A stretch of 5,145 nucleotides of DNA, taken from Gammaproteobacteria bacterium. GTDB lineage: Bacteria > Pseudomonadota > Gammaproteobacteria > Francisellales > CACEW01. The notes below the pieces were generated by a model. The model was not told where the DNA came from. It was given only the letters and a program-made list of their open reading frames with translations, and did not search any database. The stretch is taken from assembly GCA_028282045.1 (NCBI GenBank), contig JANQIS010000209.1:1-5145 (forward strand), in the 5' to 3' direction. Of the stretch, positions 1-5,145 are shown piece after piece. Position numbers and translations under genes: made by a program. Within the stretch, counting starts at the first letter, position 1. The number at the start of each line of letters is the position of its first letter.

Positions 1-300
1 AACGCCACCACCACCGTTTGGATCCCCACCACTACTTGTGATTATCGTTGTTGCGTTGGCTGGGAACATCGATCCATCTACTGTTGGTGTTACCATCAAA
101 TTCTCTACATGACCAATGTAAATTTTCTTTTTATAAGGTACTGGCATCCATTCAGTCGAGTAGTTAAAAGTAAACGAATTTATTTTTTGTGCAATCTTGC
201 TCGTGTCAAAGTGCCATACGAAAGGCCCATTAGTGCTTGCAAAAGCCGTGCTTAATGCTAATCCACAAACAAGCCCAACCCCAATAATTAATTTTTTCAT
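1..300 (-). CDS. Small exported protein of unknown function, C-terminus beyond the window edge
   Basis: Reading leftward from an ATG at 300-298, the frame stays open for 100 codons to the window edge, so the C-terminus is missing. I do not recognise the family. Residues 1 to about 21 form a textbook Sec signal peptide: MKK, a hydrophobic core (LIIGVGLVCGLALS), then an Ala-Phe-Ala cleavage site before Ser22. There is no lipobox: the only Cys in the core is followed by more hydrophobic sequence. The mature part (WHFD near residue 30, a Lys-rich KKK near 57-59, VENLMVTPTVDG near 65-75) suggests a beta-rich secreted or periplasmic protein. The visible end becomes Gly/Asn/Ser-rich (SSGGDPNGGGG), like a linker or disordered tail. 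The start is supported by a GGA-containing Shine-Dalgarno sequence six bases upstream and by a promoter at the expected distance. It is transcribed divergently from the VOC gene. I am confident it is a gene, but its function is unknown. Confidence 0.8.
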   Translation of the reverse strand, partial: MKKLIIGVGLVCGLALSTAFASTNGPFVWHFDTSKIAQKINSFTFNYSTEWMPVPYKKKIYIGHVENLMVTPTVDGSMFPANATTIITSSGGDPNGGGGV

Positions 301-330
301 TGTATTTCCATGGTGATTATATTCAATATT

Positions 331-360
331 ATTATAGTGTATGGTTGAATCACTTACCAA
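331..360 (-). promoter_or_regulatory. Probable sigma-70 promoter of the exported-protein gene
   Basis: On the minus strand there is a perfect TATAAT -10 box at 336-331, preceded by a weaker -35 match TTGGTA at 360-355 with an 18-base spacer. Transcription would start near position 324, giving a leader of about 24 bases before the ATG at 300. The leader carries a GGA Shine-Dalgarno core. The -10 is convincing; the -35 matches only four of six positions, so an activator may help. Confidence 0.6.
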
Positions 361-398
361 TCGTCATTTTTAACATCATAGGACTCAGCTTGTCAGCC

Positions 399-429
399 TT
401 TGATTACGTATGTGATTGCTTTGATTGCA
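399..429. repeat. Three phased TGATT-type direct repeats upstream of the VOC promoter
   Basis: TGATTAC at 401-407 and TGATTGC at 413-419 and 422-428 form a short direct-repeat cluster. The first and third copies share a longer TTTGATT core, at 399 and 420, exactly 21 bases apart, about two helical turns. The cluster lies just upstream of the -35 box at 439 and would suit a regulator binding one face of the DNA. It could also be chance in A+T-rich sequence. Confidence 0.3.
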
Positions 430-438
430 AATGGCTCA

Positions 439-467
439 TTAACACGCCCCATGTTTGTATATACAAT
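439..467 (+). promoter_or_regulatory. Probable sigma-70 promoter of the VOC gene
   Basis: The -35 box TTAACA (439-444) and -10 box TACAAT (462-467) each match the sigma-70 consensus at five of six positions and are separated by the optimal 17 bases. Transcription would start near 474, leaving a leader of about 32 bases. The -10 box is part of a perfect palindrome (455-466), so a protein bound there would block RNA polymerase. Confidence 0.6.
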
Positions 468-492
468 AAGTATACGTCTTTGTATATACAAA
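454..492. promoter_or_regulatory. Tandem palindromic operator overlapping the VOC promoter
   Basis: TTGTATATACAA at 455-466 is a perfect 12-base palindrome, and TTTGTATATACAAA at 479-492 is a perfect 14-base palindrome with the same core. Their centres are 25 bases apart. A shorter palindrome, GTATAC (470-475), is centred 12 and 13 bases from the two. The left palindrome covers part of the -10 box; the right one lies just downstream of the predicted transcription start. This is the arrangement expected for a repressor site. The GT-N4-AC pattern with TTG/CAA flanks resembles operators of HutC-type GntR regulators, an inference from general knowledge of that family. No GntR gene lies in the window, so the regulator would act from elsewhere. 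Confidence 0.6.
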
Positions 493-505
493 AGATTTAA
501 GCTCA

Positions 506-907
506 ATGAAAAAGCATGTCCAATACACCTATCACCACACCGGCATACCAACTGATAAAGTAATGCCTAACGAACGTTACAGCCCAACGTTTAAAATGTT
601 TACGACACCGGGTGATAACGTATTTCGAATACAATGGCATCGGTTTGAGGAAGACTCTCCTCTACACCCATCACTCAAAACTCAGGTGCACGTTGCTTTT
701 AAAGTCAATGACTTAGCAACTGCCATTGAAGGTGAACGGGTTATTCTGGGACCATACTGCCCTTTTGACGGTTTTAAGGTCGCAGTTATTGAGATCGATG
801 GTGCGATCATTGAACTGATCGAGACGACATTATCCGAAGATGAAATATGGTCAACGGACAGTAAGTCTGGCTCAATGCTCTATCCTGACAACGCCACTGA
901 TGCATGA
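506..907 (+). CDS. Single-domain VOC-superfamily (glyoxalase-like) protein
   Basis: This is a complete 133-residue cytosolic protein. It resembles the vicinal-oxygen-chelate family of short glyoxalase/bleomycin-resistance-like proteins. Visible landmarks are HHTGIPT at residues 10-16 (first strand, with a possible metal-ligand His), HVAFKVNDL at 62-70 (start of the second beta-alpha repeat, with His62) and IEIDGAIIELIE at 95-106 (last strand, with Glu103 in the usual metal-ligand position). The module ends near residue 107; the remaining 26 residues are an acidic, Ser-rich tail without clear homology. Such proteins usually work as homodimers and bind a divalent metal, but the substrate cannot be read from sequence. 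The ATG at 506 fits because the fold begins within ten residues; the ribosome-binding site is weak (only TAAG a few bases upstream). The gene stands alone, convergent with the nitrilase-like gene, and is probably controlled by the palindromes at 454-492. Confidence 0.8.
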   Translation: MKKHVQYTYHHTGIPTDKVMPNERYSPTFKMFTTPGDNVFRIQWHRFEEDSPLHPSLKTQVHVAFKVNDLATAIEGERVILGPYCPFDGFKVAVIEIDGAIIELIETTLSEDEIWSTDSKSGSMLYPDNATDA

Positions 908-925
908 AAATACATTTAATTGACA

Positions 926-954
926 TCATATTGTTTGTTTCATTTATTCTCCCC
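926..954 (-). other. Five-codon ORF with strong Shine-Dalgarno, possible gene-start remnant
   Basis: Reading leftward, a strong Shine-Dalgarno sequence (GGGGAGA, about 954-948) is followed at ideal spacing by an ATG at 943-941. The ORF encodes only MKQTI and stops at 928-926. It lies 59 bases beyond the stop of the nitrilase-like gene, on the same strand, inside the 94-base convergent gap. It could be the surviving start of a third operon gene lost by rearrangement, or a coincidence. The rest of the gap (908-1001) holds no clear terminator hairpin in either direction. Confidence 0.25.
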
Positions 955-1001
955 TACGGCCATAGTTTTTATTTGCTTTCTGGACTTTACCCTAAATAAT
1001 G

Positions 1002-1793
1002 TCAAACCAACGGAAACTCAGAGCGGATAAAGCTAACCCGCTTTAAATCACAGTCAGCCGCGACAAATCCGTGTCCGTCAACACGATGGGTTAGCATTGT
1101 ACCCCAAGGGTCAACCACCATTGAGTTACCATAGCTTTTCCAGTGATTTTCATGCAAGCCAAATTGATTAGCTGCGATCAGGTAAGCCTGGGCATCAACG
1201 GCTCGCGCAGTAACCAAGGCGCGCCACTGCACGCCCCCCATTAAAGCAGGAAACTGAGCCATCAGAGCAATAATTTCAGCGCCTTGTTTGCGCAGCATTT
1301 TAAAGATATCAGCATGACGTAATTCACTCCCAATTACCAAACCCAGCTTACCAAACGGTGTATTCACCATACCACACTGGTCACCAGCTACGGTGAAGCG
1401 TGATTCTTCATGCTGTTCTAAATCACCTAAGTAAGCATCAAACAAACGCTGTTTATCATAACGATAAACACACTCTCCCTGATTATTATAAACCAGGCAG
1501 GTATTGGTTATCATCCGTTCATTGGCAGTTGCCAATGGCATGCTACCGGCAACAACCCAAACGTTAAGCTCACGGGCTAGCTTGTGTAAAAAGGCTTGGA
1601 TACGCCCTTGTCCTAGTGACTCTTTAATCAGCAAGATTTCTTCTGGCTGACGCGGCATATAAGCAAAATGTTCCGGAAAGACCAACATCTTAGCACCAGC
1701 ATCTACAGCCCGCTTAGCCATTAATTGCGCAGCGATGATATTGTTGCCTACTGTGCTGGTTGCATTGAGCTGAATTGCTGCTATTTGAGTCAT
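1002..1793 (-). CDS. Nitrilase-superfamily (carbon-nitrogen hydrolase) protein lacking the catalytic Cys
   Basis: This complete 263-residue cytosolic protein has the normal length and fold signature of the Nit branch of the carbon-nitrogen hydrolases, which hydrolyse small amides such as deaminated glutathione. Family landmarks are clear: AAIQLN at 5-10, VFPEHF with catalytic Glu41, RYDKQRLFD with catalytic Lys114, a second conserved acidic ES near 130-131, ARAVDAQAYLIAANQFG near 196-212 and YGNSMVVDPWG at 221-231. The nucleophile motif, normally I-C-Y-D-L-R, reads I-G-S-E-L-R here (Gly155, Ser156, Glu157). The His normally found two residues after the Lys is Arg116. The gene therefore probably encodes a non-hydrolytic or altered protein, although the rest of the fold is well preserved and the frame intact. 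The start is fixed by the family N-terminus and an AGGT ribosome-binding site in the 14-base gap after yhdP, with which it is surely co-transcribed. No tldD follows, unlike in many relatives. Confidence 0.9.
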   Translation of the reverse strand: MTQIAAIQLNATSTVGNNIIAAQLMAKRAVDAGAKMLVFPEHFAYMPRQPEEILLIKESLGQGRIQAFLHKLARELNVWVVAGSMPLATANERMITNTCLVYNNQGECVYRYDKQRLFDAYLGDLEQHEESRFTVAGDQCGMVNTPFGKLGLVIGSELRHADIFKMLRKQGAEIIALMAQFPALMGGVQWRALVTARAVDAQAYLIAANQFGLHENHWKSYGNSMVVDPWGTMLTHRVDGHGFVAADCDLKRVSFIRSEFPLV

Positions 1794-1810
1794 GTGTCAA
1801 CTACCTATTA
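1794..1810 (-). promoter_or_regulatory. yhdP/nitrilase junction: tandem stops and ribosome-binding site
   Basis: The upstream frame ends in TAA (1810-1808), immediately followed in frame by TAG, a double stop. The TAG overlaps the Shine-Dalgarno AGGT (1806-1803), which sits nine bases before the ATG of the nitrilase-like gene. There is no room for a promoter here, so the two genes share a transcript, and translation of the second is likely helped by ribosomes finishing the first. Confidence 0.65.
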
Positions 1811-4800
1811 TTGTACTGATTTGATCACGGGGTTATCCCAGGGCCCAGAGACATGAAATAACAATCCACGGTTACGCAACACTGTCTTAACCAACACTTT
1901 ATCTGCCACCCAGGTTGCCACCCCAACGATCGGCCCGCCAATCAAGCCGGCTGCCAGTGCAATGCCCCCACCCACTTGTGGCATAACCACCACGTTTTGG
2001 TCTAAAGTTTTTTCAGCCAGGTTAATATCGCCGCGCAACACCAGATTCACTGAAGGCCCATCTAAATAAACCGCATCAGTATGTGCAATGCTATTTTGGA
2101 TTTTATACTCTCCTTTGAGGGAATCAAACGATAGCCCTTTCTCAGTTAAATCAGTAAAATTTAAGGACAATCGTTTAAATAACGATCCTACGCTAAATAG
2201 CCCTAACATCTTCATCATACCCGGATCAACTGCTGAAATGGCTCCATCTTGTAAATTGAATTTTACATCACCTTGTAGTGTGGATAATATAGGTTTGGTT
2301 AATTTACCAAACCAATTCAGGTTCACCTGCACTTTACCTTGAGCATCTTCCAGAAGGTCATTAAAACCGAAGGCACTGAGTAATTTCCCCCAGTTTTCTC
2401 CTTTCACTTGACCACTGAGATGAATATTATCCCATTGGGTATTAAAACGCTGAACTTTTGCCGATAAATTCAGTTGTGCTAATTGACCATCCAGTTTGAA
2501 AGATGGCACTTCAATGCCTTGCACAACCGGCCGGCTCTGCCATTGTAATGCGCCCAGGGCCTGGCCGGCCAGATAAACCCGTTTGATAGCAAGCTTCAGT
2601 GGCGGTAACTGATGCAGTGATTGTGCCGACACCGGTTTAACAGACTGCTTGTGCTGTGAGGCAGTGGATTTTGGCCAATAGAGGTAATCAAAATCAGCCG
2701 CTAACAATGGTATCTTTGCGCCAGGCAACAAGATATGGCCCAGCGCCTGCTGACTGTTAACATCAATACGCCAACGTTGTCCGATACGCACTGCATTGAC
2801 ATCCATCTTAGAGAATGAGCGCTGCTGGAATAATAATTGTCCCAGTTTAAGTGAAACTGCCGTACGCGCTAACCAGGCAGGTTCCGTTACTGTTCTTGAG
2901 GTAGAAAGTCGCGCTAATACCGATAGCCAATGATCCAAATTGATATAAGGTACAATACCGCTGACTTGAATAATATTTTGTGCCGGTAGTGTTGGGATGC
3001 TCGCCACCCCCAGCTTAATGATAGCCTTTGTTAAGGCATCTTGTTGTAATTGGGCATTGCCAGCTAACAAATCACCAGTATGAAATTGTAGTAGTGTTTG
3101 ATGTGGATGTTGGCTATTGGGAAACAGAATACTCAGTTTTGATGGCGTAATGGCATTAGCCGCCTTAGCCAGCGGCACCGGTAAATGAATAGCAAAGCCT
3201 TTTAAATTTGAGGTCAATTGTGCCGTTGTCGGTATGTCATCTCCCCAACCCAACCGATACTGAAACTGACTTTGACCGGCAAACATGGTTGGCAGTGACG
3301 GTAAAAGGCTCGCTAAATGCTGCGCATCTAAAGTCCCTGTTGCTGTTAATGTTTGTACTACTGACTGCCCCGATGTCGGTTTATGATGGATTGTTACATG
3401 CAGTACATGCCCCAAAAAATTCGCCTTAATATCTTGGCCGAGCAACAGGTTGTTGCGGATCAATAGTGTGCCCTTGGCGCCATAAACCATAAGATCAGGG
3501 GCGATAAGATGAACATTTACCCCTTGCATTTTCAATCTGCCTTTAACTTCAGAATCTACCTCATCGGTTAAGCCTTGGGTCAGCTTTATGTGCGCTGCTA
3601 TCGGGCCAGAAAAAGCCAGGTGACGGTCGACTTGTGCCAACCTGTCTTTCAATGGTGAATGTGATGCCCACAACTGCGCCGCACTACCATTGGCTTTGGC
3701 ATCAACCGTTAAGTGCAGCGGTGTCTCACGCCATACATTATCAATATGCACTTGTGCTTGTTGTAACTTAACGCCCAGTGAGTCGCCTCCCTGTGCCTGA
3801 CCTGTCAGCGTCGGCCCGTCAACCAATACTTTCAGGCTGACGCCATTAATCACCGGCCAACCCATATAAGGTCTAAAATACCCCTGTGGCGCTTGCACAC
3901 CCAACTGCAATACACCTTGATGCTGCTGGTAGGGAAAATGACTCAGACGACCACGCCAAACAAACTGACTATTGAGGTAAGGCTGATCGACAAACGCGCT
4001 GTTAAACCAAGTGACCAGATTCTCATTGGTCAGATGGTGTGGCATAAAATAAGGAAATACCTTCTCGGCATGATTTAACTGCATATGTGAAGTTAAGGTC
4101 AATTCACTCTCACGCCAGTTATCTGGCATGAGCGTTAATGAGCCCAGCACAGACCACTGCAACCAAGGATTTTCAATGCTTAAGTGCTGTATATCCACTA
4201 ACCATTGATGATCTTGCTGCTCCCACGCCAACGACAATTTAAGATGGCTTTTCGGCCAGCCACGTGGAAACAGATAACCTTGACCAACTGACATATCAGC
4301 ACTATCGAGTAACAACACCCCTTTGTGCTGGTTCATTTGCATGCTACCTGATATACCATACACCGGCGGAACCTTCTGCCAGCCTTGCTCGGAGAAATTA
4401 TTCACTTTACCCGCCACACTATAGCCAACTATTTTGTTAGCCTTGAGCGTTACTGCAGCACTTAAGTTATCTAAGGTGCCGGTAGGCGCAGTTTGGTTGA
4501 GTAACGTGACAATATGGTCCGGCGTTTTGGGCAACAGTTCAATAATACGGGATAATAGACTGATATTGACACGACTCATCGCCACCTGCCAGGTTGTGCC
4601 TTGATCGCCCTGGCTCGAACGCACCTGAATGTGGTTATCAAAGCCCTTACCAACCGAGTCTGAACGCTGCATTAATACCTGCCAGCCGTGTCTTTGCCGT
4701 TGCCATAGTAGGTTTTCATTGATCGCGTCAATATTAAATTTGAGCTTAAGATCCTGATTAATTACCGACAAACGCGCCAGGTTCACCACACTATGCAGAC

Positions 4801-5145
4801 GCTTTAAATTACCATCCTGCCATTGCCCCCACACACGAATCCTACCGCCACCATGCAAAACACGCATGCTTTTGAAGCTCAAGCCTTTGGCAACTGCCGC
4901 AAAATCCGGCGCATTAATATCACCGTAAAAGTGTAGGTTAAGGGTTTGTGCATTAAGCAAGTTACCTTCAATATTGGCCATTGCCTGTAAGCTGCCGGTG
5001 GTTTGCTTGACCATAACTGAGGAGCTGATCGATACACGATAATGGGCTGCAGCTACGCGCTGCCATAAGACGTCCAAACCACTTAGCACCAGATCTGTTT
5101 GATGGGGACGATGCACCACCAAAGTGGTATTGGATAAATGAATGT
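1808..5145 (-). CDS. yhdP: YhdP-family AsmA-like envelope protein (TIGR02099), N-terminus beyond the window edge
   Basis: The frame is open from the right window edge to a TAA at 1810-1808, giving 1111 residues. The E. coli protein has about 1266, so roughly 150 N-terminal residues, including the expected inner-membrane anchor, lie outside. Codons before the Leu-Val-Val-His stretch near 5122 remain open (IHLSNTT), and the TTG there is an internal Leu codon, not a start. The body is a long run of short amphipathic beta strands of AsmA/DUF3971 type, as expected for a periplasm-spanning groove. The last 130 or so residues carry the family signature: GLFSVGSLFKRLSLNF near 981-996, GLSFDSLKGEY, then the Gly-rich MPQVGGG...GGPIVG stretch near 1054-1074, and VSGPWDNP just before the end. 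In E. coli, YhdP with TamB and YdbH carries phospholipid from inner to outer membrane. No frameshift or internal stop is seen, and the nitrilase-like gene follows after 14 bases. Confidence 0.93.
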   Translation of the reverse strand, partial: IHLSNTTLVVHRPHQTDLVLSGLDVLWQRVAAAHYRVSISSSVMVKQTTGSLQAMANIEGNLLNAQTLNLHFYGDINAPDFAAVAKGLSFKSMRVLHGGGRIRVWGQWQDGNLKRLHSVVNLARLSVINQDLKLKFNIDAINENLLWQRQRHGWQVLMQRSDSVGKGFDNHIQVRSSQGDQGTTWQVAMSRVNISLLSRIIELLPKTPDHIVTLLNQTAPTGTLDNLSAAVTLKANKIVGYSVAGKVNNFSEQGWQKVPPVYGISGSMQMNQHKGVLLLDSADMSVGQGYLFPRGWPKSHLKLSLAWEQQDHQWLVDIQHLSIENPWLQWSVLGSLTLMPDNWRESELTLTSHMQLNHAEKVFPYFMPHHLTNENLVTWFNSAFVDQPYLNSQFVWRGRLSHFPYQQHQGVLQLGVQAPQGYFRPYMGWPVINGVSLKVLVDGPTLTGQAQGGDSLGVKLQQAQVHIDNVWRETPLHLTVDAKANGSAAQLWASHSPLKDRLAQVDRHLAFSGPIAAHIKLTQGLTDEVDSEVKGRLKMQGVNVHLIAPDLMVYGAKGTLLIRNNLLLGQDIKANFLGHVLHVTIHHKPTSGQSVVQTLTATGTLDAQHLASLLPSLPTMFAGQSQFQYRLGWGDDIPTTAQLTSNLKGFAIHLPVPLAKAANAITPSKLSILFPNSQHPHQTLLQFHTGDLLAGNAQLQQDALTKAIIKLGVASIPTLPAQNIIQVSGIVPYINLDHWLSVLARLSTSRTVTEPAWLARTAVSLKLGQLLFQQRSFSKMDVNAVRIGQRWRIDVNSQQALGHILLPGAKIPLLAADFDYLYWPKSTASQHKQSVKPVSAQSLHQLPPLKLAIKRVYLAGQALGALQWQSRPVVQGIEVPSFKLDGQLAQLNLSAKVQRFNTQWDNIHLSGQVKGENWGKLLSAFGFNDLLEDAQGKVQVNLNWFGKLTKPILSTLQGDVKFNLQDGAISAVDPGMMKMLGLFSVGSLFKRLSLNFTDLTEKGLSFDSLKGEYKIQNSIAHTDAVYLDGPSVNLVLRGDINLAEKTLDQNVVVMPQVGGGIALAAGLIGGPIVGVATWVADKVLVKTVLRNRGLLFHVSGPWDNPVIKSVQ

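Noticed and set aside
297..311. Four-codon upstream ORF (ATG at 311-309, TGA at 299-297) overlapping the start of the exported-protein gene
   Set aside because: It has no good Shine-Dalgarno of its own, and the GGA next to it is better explained as the ribosome-binding site of the main gene; probably coincidence.
300..500. Rightward 66-codon open frame between the divergent genes
   Set aside because: It begins at a TTG, has no ribosome-binding site, runs over both predicted promoters and the operator palindromes, and its Cys/Tyr-rich translation looks like random A+T-rich sequence.
952..970. CTACGGCCATAG followed by TTTTT as a terminator
   Set aside because: The near-palindrome can form only about three base pairs around a realistic loop, too weak for an intrinsic terminator.
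920..1005. TTGACAT at 920-926 and ATGTCAA at 999-1005 as a possible terminator stem
   Set aside because: Only seven base pairs with a loop of over 70 bases and no U-tract directly after the stem, so it is not a credible terminator.
2088..2342. Plus-strand open frame inside yhdP
   Set aside because: It is a shadow of the well-supported minus-strand yhdP frame with no independent start signals.
2561..2572. Perfect palindrome CTGGCCGGCCAG
   Set aside because: It lies inside yhdP coding sequence (Leu-Ala-Gly-Gln region) and is explained by codon choice; no partner copy or regulatory context.
3208..3429. Plus-strand open frame inside yhdP
   Set aside because: It lies wholly within yhdP on the opposite strand and its translation shows no domain-like features.
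3893..4078. Plus-strand open frame inside yhdP
   Set aside because: It is another antisense shadow, with no ribosome-binding site or recognisable protein features.

Overview
The window looks like a piece of a gammaproteobacterial chromosome. It has moderate base composition, the left end is more A+T-rich, and it holds the pair yhdP followed by a nitrilase-superfamily gene, a known gammaproteobacterial arrangement. I cannot name the genus. The window contains four protein genes, two of them cut by the window edges. I see no RNA genes, insertion sequences, CRISPR arrays or phage genes.

Layout, left to right. Positions 1-300 (minus strand) hold the N-terminal 100 codons of a small exported protein that I do not recognise, with a clear signal peptide. 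Positions 301-505 form a divergent intergenic region with a recognisable promoter in each direction. The rightward promoter is overlapped and followed by two near-identical perfect palindromes, with a shorter palindrome midway between them. This is a strong operator candidate, resembling HutC-type GntR regulator sites. It drives a single-domain VOC/glyoxalase-like gene at 506-907. Positions 908-1001 are a short convergent gap with no convincing terminator, but it does contain a strong Shine-Dalgarno sequence in front of a five-codon minus-strand ORF. From 1002 to the right edge, on the minus strand, lies a tight two-gene unit: the C-terminal 1111 residues of a YhdP-family (AsmA-like, TIGR02099) envelope protein, then, 14 bases later, a 263-residue nitrilase-superfamily protein.

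How the genes relate. YhdP-family proteins are thought to bridge the periplasm and carry phospholipid to the outer membrane. The downstream nitrilase-like gene is often co-transcribed with it in gammaproteobacteria, usually with tldD next; here no tldD follows within the window. The most notable protein-level observation is that the nitrilase-like protein keeps the family's Glu and Lys but has Gly-Ser where the nucleophilic Cys-Tyr normally sits, so it may be a pseudoenzyme. The VOC gene and the exported-protein gene appear to be independent units sharing only the divergent control region. I see no evidence of a new multi-gene system; the second-look items are the altered active site and the operator array.
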